From positions 2,209,784 through 2,273,783 of the forward strand of contig NZ_JAMDLG010000001.1 of NCBI RefSeq assembly GCF_023721715.1: a stretch of DNA of 64,000 bases, given 5' to 3'. The stretch's first letter is position 1, and each line of letters starts with the position of its first letter. This document shows positions 25,574 through 34,706 of this stretch, one piece after another. The notes under the pieces are model-generated. The model saw only the letters and a program-made list of their open reading frames with translations, searched no databases and was not told the DNA's origin. The stretch is from Parasegetibacter sp. NRK P23. Its GTDB lineage: Bacteria; Bacteroidota; Bacteroidia; Chitinophagales; Chitinophagaceae. The translations under genes and the position numbers were made by a program.

Positions 25574-26791
25574 ATGAAAAAACTTTTGCACCTGCCATTA
25601 CTTGCGGCCGTAGCCGTAGGCTGCATTTACGCCTGTAACAAAAAAACCGGCGGAACCAACGACCCCGGCACGGTAACGCCGGAGCTAACCCTACCCTCCA
25701 TTACCGCCGACAGTGTTCGCAACATCACCACCGCCGGGGCCACTTTTTACGGCAACGTACCCTCCAATGGCGGAGAAGCGCTTGCCGACCGCGGCGTTCT
25801 TTTCGGCACATCCGCCACCCCAACGGAAAACAAAACCACGGCCACCAGCTACCTGACCAGCGGCCGGTTTACAGTGGACCTGAAACAATTATCCCCCAAC
25901 ACTACTTACTTTGTCCGGGGATATGCCACCAACAGCAAGGGTACATCCTATTCCAAAGACATTCAGTTCACCACAACCCGTGTACCCCAGGCCGAACTTT
26001 TCACGGACACCATCTTCGCCAGCGGGGCCACCACCCTTTTCGCCGCGGGCAAAGTGGTAGATACCAAAGGCATCGCCATGCGGGAAGTGGGTATTTGTTT
26101 GAGCAAAAACCCCAATCCAACCATCGCGGATACCAAAATCGCCGCGACCAGCAGTAACGATCAGAATCTTTTCCTCCGCTTTTCCAACCTGGAGCCATCC
26201 ACTACTTACCACATCAGAAGTTATGGCACGAACACCTACGGCACAACAGTATATGGCGCCGATGTTACGGTGTCCACCATCGCGCGCGGCAATGTAACCT
26301 ACACCCTGAACCAAAACGCGAACCCGACCGATGATGAAAAAGCGGCCTATGCCAGAATAAAAGCCGCGTTCGATGAAGCGTTGGTTTATTACAACAATTA
26401 CACTTCCATCACCAAGCACCTTACCGTGAATTACAATCCGGGCGTACAAACGGCCGATGCCACCATTGCCGGAAATGTCCGCTTTGGCCCTAACACGAGT
26501 TACCAAAGAACGGGTACGGCCTTGCATGAACTCGCCCACACGGTTGGAGTTGGTACACATGCGGTATGGAACCAACTCATTCAGGGAGGGGTATACCAGG
26601 GCAAAAATGCCAATAAGATGCTTCGTTTCATGACAGGAAGTACAACCGAAACCATTAAAGGGGATGGTATGCATTTCTGGCCCTACGGCATCAACGGCGC
26701 AAACGAAGACAATGGCCAGGAAATGCTGTACATCACCAATGTACTGATTGTTCAGGGTATGAAAAAAGACGGCCTTCCCAGCAGCTACTGA
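25574..26791 (+). CDS. Lipoprotein with two fibronectin-like repeats and a metzincin-like HExxH domain
   Basis: 405 residues. Signal peptide with candidate lipid-anchor Cys17 or Cys21. Two similar beta-sandwich repeats (about 40-135 and 137-233) share LSPNTTYFVRGYATNSKGTSYS and LEPSTTYHIRSYGTNTYGTTVY, typical of cell-surface FN3-like modules in Bacteroidota. The C-terminal domain (about 240-405) contains TALHELAHTVGVGTH: His318, Glu319 and His322 form HExxH, and Gly325 and His329 follow. The classical metzincin spacing is HExxHxxGxxH; here the third His is one residue further. It could be a zinc peptidase, or a fold reused for glycan binding. It sits between the HTCS gene and susC and shares their upstream box, so it is probably a member of this PUL. 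Confidence 0.75.
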   Translation: MKKLLHLPLLAAVAVGCIYACNKKTGGTNDPGTVTPELTLPSITADSVRNITTAGATFYGNVPSNGGEALADRGVLFGTSATPTENKTTATSYLTSGRFTVDLKQLSPNTTYFVRGYATNSKGTSYSKDIQFTTTRVPQAELFTDTIFASGATTLFAAGKVVDTKGIAMREVGICLSKNPNPTIADTKIAATSSNDQNLFLRFSNLEPSTTYHIRSYGTNTYGTTVYGADVTVSTIARGNVTYTLNQNANPTDDEKAAYARIKAAFDEALVYYNNYTSITKHLTVNYNPGVQTADATIAGNVRFGPNTSYQRTGTALHELAHTVGVGTHAVWNQLIQGGVYQGKNANKMLRFMTGSTTETIKGDGMHFWPYGINGANEDNGQEMLYITNVLIVQGMKKDGLPSSY

Positions 26792-26826
26792 GAAAATAAC
26801 ACGCCTGGGCTGAATTACCGATTCAT

Positions 26827-26857
26827 CCCCTTTTTTCTGCGATCTACCCCCTATGAC
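26827..26857 (+). promoter_or_regulatory. Paired C-rich box upstream of susC (candidate HTCS site)
   Basis: CCCCTTTTTT (26827-26836) and ACCCCCTATGAC (26846-26857) repeat the element seen at 25483-25512, with one base difference in spacing. The half-site CCCCT repeats every 21 bp. The susC ATG (26947) is 89 bp downstream. No exact TAnnTTTG box lies between. Confidence 0.6.
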
Positions 26858-26946
26858 AACAAGTTAATATAGTGCAATTTTCAGGCATCGATTGCTTTAA
26901 TATAAACCAAAAACCCTCAATCATTTCATTTCAAAACCCACTGTTT

Positions 26947-29900
26947 ATGATCCAAAAACGACTATCCCGCAAGATGGGGAAAGGAAGTTTTTTCTTCCTG
27001 CTCTTCCTTTTTCTTGCCAACCTGAATGCTTCGGCCCAAACCGAGATTACCATAACTGGTAAGGTGCGGAGCGACTCCTCCGCACTGGAAGGTGTTACCA
27101 TTACAGTAAAAGCGAACCCCGGACGTTCCGCTGTTTCTGGCCCCGGAGGCGTGTACTCCATTAAAGCGCCGGCCAACGGCACTCTGGTATTCACAAGCGT
27201 GGGCTACCAGACTTTGGAGCAGCCCATCCAGGGAAACGATAAAATTGATGTTAAACTGACCACCGATTACCAGGCGATGGAAAACGTGGTGGTAAGCGTT
27301 GGTTTCGGTACCCAGAAAAAAACCAGTCTGGTGAGCTCAATCACTTCCGTTGATCCCAAAGAACTGAAGGGCCCCACCAGCAACCTCACGAACATGCTTG
27401 CGGGAAGGGTTTCCGGTGTGATCGCCTACCAAAGAACCGGAGAACCGGGGTCGGACAACGCATCCTTCTTTATCCGCGGACTGGGTTCTTTCGGTGCCGG
27501 TAAAGTAGATCCGCTGATCCTGATTGATGGCGTGGAATCTACCAACAACGACCTGGCCCGTTTACAGCCCGATGATATCGCCTCCTTTTCCGTGCTGAAA
27601 GATGCCACAGCCGCGGCTGTGTACGGCGCAAGGGGCGCAAATGGGGTACTGATTATTACCACCAAAACCGGTGTGGCAGGCACCACCACACTAACCGGAA
27701 GGTTCGAGAACTCTCTTTCCACCAATACCAGGAACTTTAACCTGACGGACAATATCACGTATATGAACATGGCCAACGAGGCCGCGCTCACCAGAGATGC
27801 GCCAGGAGGCGCGCCGTACTCACAAACCAAGATCAACAGAACAATTGCCGGAGACAACCCGCTGCTGTATCCAGACAACAACTGGATCGATATGCTGATT
27901 GATGATTATACCATCAACCAGCGCTTCAACTTCGGCGTATCAGGCGGCGTGGCCAAGGCCCGCTATTACATAGCAGGAACTTACAACGTTGACAATGGCC
28001 TGTTGAAAGAAAACAAATTGAATGGTTTCAACAACAACATTCAACTGAAGAATTATTCCGTTCGTTCCAACATCGACCTGAAAGTAACCAATACCACGTC
28101 TGCCGCATTAAGAATGTACGGACAGTTTGACGATTACAATGGTCCGATAGGCGACAGAAGAAGCGATGGCACTATGGGAAGCGGCGGACAAAGGGTATTC
28201 AACCAGGCGATCTGGTCGAACCCCGTGATGTTCCCCGCTATTTATCCGCAGGAATACCTTCCCCACATTAAACACCCTTTGTTCGGGAACAGCACTATTC
28301 CAGGGCTATCCAACCCTACCATGTACAGCAACCCCTATGCGAATATGATGTCTGGTTTTGCGCAAAGCAATGCCTCTACGCTTCAGGTGCAGGTGGAAGT
28401 AAAACAGGATATGGGTGGTATTACCCCGGGCCTTTCGGGACGCCTGATGTCGTACACCAGAAGATACGGCTACTTCGACATGACCAGGAGCTATACCCCG
28501 TTCTATTATAAAGCCCTCTCCTACGATGACCGTAATATCGACGACCTCATGGTCTTGAATGCGGGCGGCCCCAACCCGATAAACCCCCAGGGAACCGAGT
28601 TCTTAGGGTATTCAGAAGGCTACAAAATGGTGAACAGTATTTTTTATACGGAAGCGGCGTTGAACTACAACAGAACATTCAACGACGATCATGAAGTGTC
28701 GGGTATGGTGATCGGTATTTTAAGGAATTACCTTACCGGCAATGCGCCTACCCTTGAGGCCAGCCTGCCAGCCAGGAACCTGGGCGTTTCAGGACGTTTC
28801 ACTTATGGATACGACCGGCGCTACCTGGCGGAGTTTGATTTCGGTTACAACGGATCTGAGAAATTCGACAAGGCATCCAAGCGTTTTGGTTTCTTCCCCT
28901 CCATAGGCCTGGCCTGGAACGTTTCCAATGAGAAATTCTTCGACAATCTGGCCGACAAAATCACTAACCTGAAGCTGAGGGGTACCTATGGACTGGTTGG
29001 AAACGACCAGATCGGCAGTGCCAACGACAGGTTCTTCTACATGTCCAGAGTAAACATGGACAATGGTAATTACGGTTATAACTTCGGACTTGATTATGAT
29101 TTTCGCCTGAACGGTATTTCCATTGACCGATACGCCAACCCAAGGATTACCTGGGAAAAATCCCGACAGTTGAACATCGGCATGGACCTTACAATAATGA
29201 ACTCGCTCACTTTTACGGTGGACGCCTACAAAAACAAACGGTCACAACTCTTAATGCCCAGGTCCTATATCCCCACCACAATGGGCCTTCAGGCGGGCGT
29301 TTCGGCGAACGTAGGAAAAACAGAGGTGAAGGGTGTAGACTTGTTGATGAACTACAACAAAACCATCAGTAAAAAAATATGGGTGGAAGGACGCGCCAAC
29401 CTCACCTACGCCACAGGAAAAATAACAGCTTACGACGAGCCTGAATATGGTCCGCAACTCGCCAACCTGTACAGACTTGGCGCAAGGATAGGACAGGTTT
29501 ACGGTTATATTGCGGAACGTCTCTTCTATGATGAAAAAGAAGTGTTGAATACCCCAAGAACACCGTATGAGAATGTAATGGGTGGCGACATTAAGTACCA
29601 TGATGTGGACAAAGACGGAAGGATTACCAGCAATGATGTGGTACCCATCGGACTTCCCACCACACCTGAGATCATTTATGGTTTCGGTGGATCTGTGGGT
29701 TATGGCAACTTCGACTTCAGCGTCATGTTCCAGGGCTCAGCCAGGTCATCTTTCTTTATCAACCCGCAAAACATCTCTCCCTTCGTAAGAAACGGCGGTT
29801 CACAGAATGGATTGCTTAATACCATCGCGAACGATCATTGGAGTGAAGACAACAGGAACAGTTACGCCTTCTGGCCACGCCTCAGCAACCAGTTTATCGA

Positions 29901-30153
29901 CAACAACAACCTCACTTCCACCTGGTGGATGAGAGACGGTTCTTTCCTCAGATTGAAAAACATGGAAGTAGGCTATTCTATTCCCACTTATCTGCTTAAA
30001 AAAATCGGCTTAAAAACGACAAGGGTTTACCTGAACGGAAGCAACCTACATGTATGGAGCGCCTTCGACATGTGGGATCCGGAAATGGGCGGTAACGGTC
30101 TCGGCTACCCTGTGCAACGTGTATTCAACGCCGGTATCAACTTCAATCTCTAA
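26947..30153 (+). CDS. SusC-like TonB-dependent outer-membrane transporter (PUL 1)
   Basis: 1068 residues from the ATG at 26947 (MIQKRLSRKMGKGSFFFLL), which yields a proper signal peptide; a GTG at 26872 adds 25 unlikely residues. After the signal comes a carboxypeptidase D regulatory-like domain (ITITGKVRSDSSALEGVTITV), then the plug with IRGLGSFGAGKVDPLILIDG and DATAAAVYGARGANGVLIITTK, then the barrel ending NAGINFNL with a terminal hydrophobic residue. It imports oligosaccharides across the outer membrane using TonB energy, capped by the SusD partner encoded 10 bp downstream. Confidence 0.96.
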   Translation: MIQKRLSRKMGKGSFFFLLFLFLANLNASAQTEITITGKVRSDSSALEGVTITVKANPGRSAVSGPGGVYSIKAPANGTLVFTSVGYQTLEQPIQGNDKIDVKLTTDYQAMENVVVSVGFGTQKKTSLVSSITSVDPKELKGPTSNLTNMLAGRVSGVIAYQRTGEPGSDNASFFIRGLGSFGAGKVDPLILIDGVESTNNDLARLQPDDIASFSVLKDATAAAVYGARGANGVLIITTKTGVAGTTTLTGRFENSLSTNTRNFNLTDNITYMNMANEAALTRDAPGGAPYSQTKINRTIAGDNPLLYPDNNWIDMLIDDYTINQRFNFGVSGGVAKARYYIAGTYNVDNGLLKENKLNGFNNNIQLKNYSVRSNIDLKVTNTTSAALRMYGQFDDYNGPIGDRRSDGTMGSGGQRVFNQAIWSNPVMFPAIYPQEYLPHIKHPLFGNSTIPGLSNPTMYSNPYANMMSGFAQSNASTLQVQVEVKQDMGGITPGLSGRLMSYTRRYGYFDMTRSYTPFYYKALSYDDRNIDDLMVLNAGGPNPINPQGTEFLGYSEGYKMVNSIFYTEAALNYNRTFNDDHEVSGMVIGILRNYLTGNAPTLEASLPARNLGVSGRFTYGYDRRYLAEFDFGYNGSEKFDKASKRFGFFPSIGLAWNVSNEKFFDNLADKITNLKLRGTYGLVGNDQIGSANDRFFYMSRVNMDNGNYGYNFGLDYDFRLNGISIDRYANPRITWEKSRQLNIGMDLTIMNSLTFTVDAYKNKRSQLLMPRSYIPTTMGLQAGVSANVGKTEVKGVDLLMNYNKTISKKIWVEGRANLTYATGKITAYDEPEYGPQLANLYRLGARIGQVYGYIAERLFYDEKEVLNTPRTPYENVMGGDIKYHDVDKDGRITSNDVVPIGLPTTPEIIYGFGGSVGYGNFDFSVMFQGSARSSFFINPQNISPFVRNGGSQNGLLNTIANDHWSEDNRNSYAFWPRLSNQFIDNNNLTSTWWMRDGSFLRLKNMEVGYSIPTYLLKKIGLKTTRVYLNGSNLHVWSAFDMWDPEMGGNGLGYPVQRVFNAGINFNL

Positions 30154-30163
30154 ATCAACAGAA

Positions 30164-32086
30164 ATGTTCAAAGGAAAAAATATACTGATCGCATCCGTTT
30201 GCACCGCGCTCGCTTTGACGTCGTGCAAAAAATATATGGACATTGTTCCCGATAACGTGGCTACGATAGACCATGCCTTTTCACTCAGAACCCAGGCGCA
30301 GAAATACCTGGCCACCTGCTATTCCTATCTCCCGAATAACGCTGATCCGCAAGGAAACGTAGGCTTTCTGGGTGGAGACGAAATCTGGTTCCCTTCAGAA
30401 TACAGGGAATTTGATACCGAAATATGGAGCTGGAGCATCGGAAGAGGCTACCAGAACGTAACCGAACCTCATGTAAACTACTGGGATGGCAGCAGGTACG
30501 GCGTGAATACCTTCCAGGCCATCAGGCAATGCAACATTTTCATGGAGAATGTTTCCGACCTTAATAAAGTAGTGGACCTCTCCAGTTCCGAAAGGGAAAG
30601 ATGGCTGGGGGAAGTGAAGTTTCTGAAGGCTTATTACCACTTCCTGCTGCTGCGCATGTATGGCGCTTTCCCATTGATGGATAAGAACATTCCCGTATTC
30701 GCGGAAGCGGACGAAGTGAAAGTGAGCCGTGTGCCCTTCGACAGTTGCGTGAACTACATCGTAAAACTGATCGACGAATCCATCCCTTCGTTGCCTGCAT
30801 TTATCGCGGACAGAAACACGGAGTTGGGGCGCATCACCGTTCCCATCGCGAAAGCCATCAAGGCCCGTGTGCTTGTACTGTCGGCCAGTCCCCTTTTTAA
30901 CGGAAACCCCGATCTGGCTTCCGCCAAAAACCACGACGGCACCCCTTTGTTCAACAACGAATACGATCAACAAAAATGGGTAAAGGCCGCACAGGCTTGT
31001 AAAGAAGCAATTGAGGAAGCCGAATTACAGGGATTCGCCCTTTACAAATTCCCCGCCACATCGTTCCAGCTTACGGAACACACCAAAACACAGCTGAGTA
31101 TCCGGCAGGCGGTATGCGACAGATGGAACGTTGAAAAGATATGGGGAAATTCCGGCAGACTCGCCAGCAGGTTGCAACAAACATGTATGGGAAGACTCAC
31201 AACAGCCGCGGCTTCCAATACCAATATGAGGGCCATGTTCAGTGCTACGATGAAAATGGCTGAAATGTTCTATACGAAAAACGGCGTCCCCATCAACGAA
31301 GACAAAACCCTGGATTTTAACACCAAATACGGGCTGCGCGTAGCCGTTGACAGTGAAAAATACCTGATTGAACCAGCGTATAAAACGGCCAGGCTCAACT
31401 TCGACAGAGAACCCCGTTTTTATGCCGACCTGGGCTTCGATGGCGGTACCTGGTACCTTTACAGCAGTCCTACACAATCCGACCTCGGTACCTATGTGAT
31501 GAAAGCCAAAGCAAACCAGTATGGCGGCACCGATATTGGCGGAGGCATCAACCAGACAGGGTATTTTATCAAAAAGCTGGTAGACTGGAACTTCTCCTTC
31601 ACCGAAAACGGTACCACTGTTCGTGGTTATGAGTGGCCGGAAGTAAGGTTGGCTGATCTATACCTGCTTTATGCCGAAGCGCTGAATGAAGCGGATGGCG
31701 CACAGAATGAGGTGTGCGACTACCTGAACAAAGTAAGGGAGCGTGCAGGTATTCCCACCGTGCAGGTTTCATGGGGGCAGTACTCCAACAACCCCACCAA
31801 GTACACCACTAAAAACGGCAGAAGGGAAATCATCAAAAGGGAAAGAGCCATCGAAATGGCTTTTGAAGGAAGTCGTTTCTGGGACCTGCGCCGCTGGAAA
31901 GACGCTTCGTTCGAAATGAACCAACCGGTAAAGGGATGGACCATCACGGGTACAACGGACGACACCTATTACCAGGTGAGAACCCTCTACCAGCAGCGGT
32001 TTGTATCGCCACGTGACTACCTGTGGCCCATCAAGCTGTACAACCTTTCCGTAAACCCCAACCTGGTGCAAAACCCCGGATGGTAA
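30164..32086 (+). CDS. SusD/RagB-like surface glycan-binding lipoprotein (PUL 1)
   Basis: 640 residues from the ATG at 30164 (MFKGKNILIASVCTALALTSCKK), 10 bp after the susC stop; the frame extends further upstream inside susC but a lipoprotein signal with LTSC begins only here. Typical SusD features: AQKYLATCYSYLP in the first TPR region, FLKAYYHFLLLRMYGAFPLMD, and the C-terminal RREIIKRERAIEMAFEGSRFWDLRRWKDA. It forms the hinged lid on the SusC barrel and binds the substrate at the cell surface. Confidence 0.95.
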   Translation: MFKGKNILIASVCTALALTSCKKYMDIVPDNVATIDHAFSLRTQAQKYLATCYSYLPNNADPQGNVGFLGGDEIWFPSEYREFDTEIWSWSIGRGYQNVTEPHVNYWDGSRYGVNTFQAIRQCNIFMENVSDLNKVVDLSSSERERWLGEVKFLKAYYHFLLLRMYGAFPLMDKNIPVFAEADEVKVSRVPFDSCVNYIVKLIDESIPSLPAFIADRNTELGRITVPIAKAIKARVLVLSASPLFNGNPDLASAKNHDGTPLFNNEYDQQKWVKAAQACKEAIEEAELQGFALYKFPATSFQLTEHTKTQLSIRQAVCDRWNVEKIWGNSGRLASRLQQTCMGRLTTAAASNTNMRAMFSATMKMAEMFYTKNGVPINEDKTLDFNTKYGLRVAVDSEKYLIEPAYKTARLNFDREPRFYADLGFDGGTWYLYSSPTQSDLGTYVMKAKANQYGGTDIGGGINQTGYFIKKLVDWNFSFTENGTTVRGYEWPEVRLADLYLLYAEALNEADGAQNEVCDYLNKVRERAGIPTVQVSWGQYSNNPTKYTTKNGRREIIKRERAIEMAFEGSRFWDLRRWKDASFEMNQPVKGWTITGTTDDTYYQVRTLYQQRFVSPRDYLWPIKLYNLSVNPNLVQNPGW

Positions 32087-32113
32087 TTCTTCAACCGAAA
32101 ATCAAACCTGAAT

Positions 32114-33313
32114 ATGAACTTACGCAATATATTGCCCGCGATCCTGGTAGGCTCCATGAGCATACTGGCCATCGCGTGCGCAAAAAAAGAAGCATTTAAC
32201 GACCCGCTCACCCCAAGCAGCGGAACACCAGGTCCCGTTTCAGCGATCACGGTAACAAACGATAGCGCTAAGGCGATCATAGGCTATAATGTGCCCAATA
32301 TTCCCGACATCGCTTATGTAAAAGCGGTATACGATCTGGGCGGTGGCAGAATGCGGGAAGTGAAGGCAAGCATTTATGAAAAATTCCTGGTAGCCGACGG
32401 ATTCGGCGATACACTGCAACACGACGTAAAACTTTACGTGGTGAACAAAGCCGAAGTAGCCTCCGATCCGGTAACCGTACAGGTAAAACCACTGGAAAAC
32501 CCCATCTGGGGCGTTTTCAGAAACATGGAAGTACTGCCAGACTTTGCCGGCATCAGGGTAAAAACAAAAAACCCTTCCAAGTACGATCTCGCCATTGAGG
32601 TGATGATTGACTCCGTTGGGCAATGGTTCCCCTATTCAGGCATTTATACCAGTCTTGACAGCATCAACTCCGCCATCAGGGGCATGGACACCCTTCCCAA
32701 AAAACTGGCGATTTATGTGCGGGATCGGTTTATGAACATTACGGATACTTTGTTTAAAACACTTACGCCATTTTACGAAACCGCATTGCCTAAAAACGGC
32801 TACCGTGAGTACAACCTCCCCGGTGACGCGCCTTCCGCCTGGTCCTCCAACAGGGTCGCCAACCTTTGGGATGGCAATACGGAAGGATGGCCGATGGTAA
32901 ACATTACAAAAGATGAGGGAAAACCATCCGTGATCACTTTTGATGTGGGAAAGCTGGCGCAACTCAGCCGGATCGTGATATGGGATTATCCTGAATACCT
33001 GAACTCCGGACGCGGCTTCTTTTATGGCGGAAACCCAAGGAAGTTTGAAATATGGGGCAGCGCCAACCCTCCTTTGGACGGCAGTTTCAACAATTGGACC
33101 TTACTCGCGGAGTGTGAAGAGAAAAAACCTTCCGGCCTGCCTTACGGACAATCAACGAACGAAGACAGAACCATTGGCTTCGCGGGCTTCAACTGGGACC
33201 TTCGCTCCGATGTACCCAAAATGAGGTACGTACGCATCCGTTGCCTTCAAAACTGGGCCGGTTCTTATTTCCTCGCGCTCGCTGAAGTACAGGTATATGG
33301 CGATCCACGCTAA
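32114..33313 (+). CDS. Surface lipoprotein with DUF4959/DUF5126/DUF5000-type domains
   Basis: 399 residues. The signal peptide ends in a lipobox (SILAIAC). Two beta-sandwich segments (about 40-235) precede a C-terminal F5/8 type C-like jelly roll (about 250-395) with VANLWDGNTEGWPMVNI, ITFDVGKLAQLSRIVIWDY and MRYVRIRCLQNWAGSYFLALAEVQVYG. Proteins of this build follow SusD in many PULs and act as surface glycan-binding proteins. It lies 27 bp after susD and 30 bp before the next lipoprotein gene. Confidence 0.85.
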   Translation: MNLRNILPAILVGSMSILAIACAKKEAFNDPLTPSSGTPGPVSAITVTNDSAKAIIGYNVPNIPDIAYVKAVYDLGGGRMREVKASIYEKFLVADGFGDTLQHDVKLYVVNKAEVASDPVTVQVKPLENPIWGVFRNMEVLPDFAGIRVKTKNPSKYDLAIEVMIDSVGQWFPYSGIYTSLDSINSAIRGMDTLPKKLAIYVRDRFMNITDTLFKTLTPFYETALPKNGYREYNLPGDAPSAWSSNRVANLWDGNTEGWPMVNITKDEGKPSVITFDVGKLAQLSRIVIWDYPEYLNSGRGFFYGGNPRKFEIWGSANPPLDGSFNNWTLLAECEEKKPSGLPYGQSTNEDRTIGFAGFNWDLRSDVPKMRYVRIRCLQNWAGSYFLALAEVQVYGDPR

Positions 33314-33343
33314 TCATTAGGTAACCAACAACAACTATTCAAG

Positions 33344-34591
33344 ATGAAATCTACCATATCAAAATACTTCCGGAAAGGACTGTTTGTGGCGCTAGCCGGC
33401 ACTATGGCACTGTCCTGCTCCAAAATGGATGAGTACAAAGAAAAATACGTTCCCAACGGGGAGATCGTGTACACCGGGAAAATAGACAGCGTGCACATGT
33501 ATCCGGGTAAGAACAGGGTGGGCTTTACCGCCTTCCTGAATAACGATCCCCGCGTTACGATGTTCCGCGTTTACTGGGGCGCGAAAGCGGATTCCGCAAC
33601 CTTTACGGTAAAACCAGGAGAACTGGGCACTGCCGTATACAAGACCATCCCCAATGTACCGGAGGGTGAACAATCTTTTGAGTTCGTAACGTTCGATGCC
33701 TCGGGTAATAAATCCGTATCACTTTACGGAAGCGTCGCCGCCTTCGGAACCAGGTTCCAGGAATCCATCAGCAACAGGGCTATCAAGGAAAGTAAGTTGA
33801 ATCCCCAACTCGAAACTGTAGTAGTGCTTGGAGGTATGGACACCGCCACCAAAGCGATCCTTACTGAAATCCGTTACCTCACGGTTAATGGCGACAGCGC
33901 TTCCACAAGGGTTCCACTGCTCCTTCCCAATACAGAATCGGAAGGTGTATTGCCCAATCATAAATATGGTTCCGAAGTACTGTACAGAACTTATTTTCTG
34001 CCCGCCAAAAACGCCATAGACACTTTCTTAACTCCCTACCAAAGCTATCAGCCCATATCCGGGGCGGCATGGATAGATGTTTCCGCGCAATATGTAAAGA
34101 ACCCGGGCGCCCCCTTTAACAGGGCTTCATGGGATGGCGCAAGATGGGGCGTTTTGGCCGACTGGACCACTTCCGCAGATGTGAAAAACGCATCGGGAGG
34201 AAATGGCGGATGGGAACTTAGAAACAATGCCGGTCATCTTTCCATGGAAGGCGGATGGGGATTACCCGCTGTGCCAAACGGGAAAATATACCAGGTGGTG
34301 CATCTTCCATTCGCCGGTAAATGGCGCTTTACCTCGCACATGAGCGACCTCGGCGCAGCGGGCACCAAATACCTGGTGGTAAACAAAGCCGCTACCCTGC
34401 CCGACTTTGCAGACATCACCTCCGCAACATACTACCTCAACTTCTCAACGGTTTCCGCAACAGCCACCCCATATATTGAGTTCAGGGTTGATGAACCAAC
34501 CAATGTATGTATCGGCTTCGTAGCGAACATGCCCAATACCGGAAGCTATTACAAAGTAAGAAAAGTATCCCTCAGCTTCTATAAGGAATAA
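33344..34591 (+). CDS. Surface lipoprotein with DUF4998 and a C-terminal DUF5013-like domain
   Basis: 415 residues. Lipoprotein signal MALSCSKMDEYKEKY. The N-terminal 200 residues match DUF4998, with YPGKNRVGFTAFLNNDPRVTMFRVYW. The C-terminal part (about 245-410) is a jelly-roll-like region with ARWGVLADWTTSADVKN, GGWELRNNAGHLSMEGGWG and KIYQVVHLPFAGKWRFTSHM. Probably a second surface glycan-binding protein of PUL 1. A strong hairpin follows its stop codon. Confidence 0.83.
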   Translation: MKSTISKYFRKGLFVALAGTMALSCSKMDEYKEKYVPNGEIVYTGKIDSVHMYPGKNRVGFTAFLNNDPRVTMFRVYWGAKADSATFTVKPGELGTAVYKTIPNVPEGEQSFEFVTFDASGNKSVSLYGSVAAFGTRFQESISNRAIKESKLNPQLETVVVLGGMDTATKAILTEIRYLTVNGDSASTRVPLLLPNTESEGVLPNHKYGSEVLYRTYFLPAKNAIDTFLTPYQSYQPISGAAWIDVSAQYVKNPGAPFNRASWDGARWGVLADWTTSADVKNASGGNGGWELRNNAGHLSMEGGWGLPAVPNGKIYQVVHLPFAGKWRFTSHMSDLGAAGTKYLVVNKAATLPDFADITSATYYLNFSTVSATATPYIEFRVDEPTNVCIGFVANMPNTGSYYKVRKVSLSFYKE

Positions 34592-34613
34592 TTACATGAT
34601 TAAACCTTCCCTG

Positions 34614-34653
34614 AGCGGGCGTATCCATTAAAAAGATACGCCCGCTTTCTTTC
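34614..34653 (+). terminator. Terminator after the SusCD lipoprotein operon
   Basis: GCGGGCGTATC (34615-34625) and GATACGCCCGC (34635-34645) form a perfect 11-bp stem, extended by an A-T pair, with a 9-base loop, followed by TTTCTTTC. It lies 23 bp after the DUF4998 stop and before the GH30 gene. Confidence 0.85.
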
Positions 34654-34706
34654 AACCCGTTATCCCGTCATTTTCTTTACATTTAATGTTTCAGAATTGT
34701 ATTACA

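Noticed and set aside
26872-26946. Extended SusC start (GTG at 26872)
   Set aside because: The added 25 residues precede a complete signal peptide starting at the ATG at 26947.
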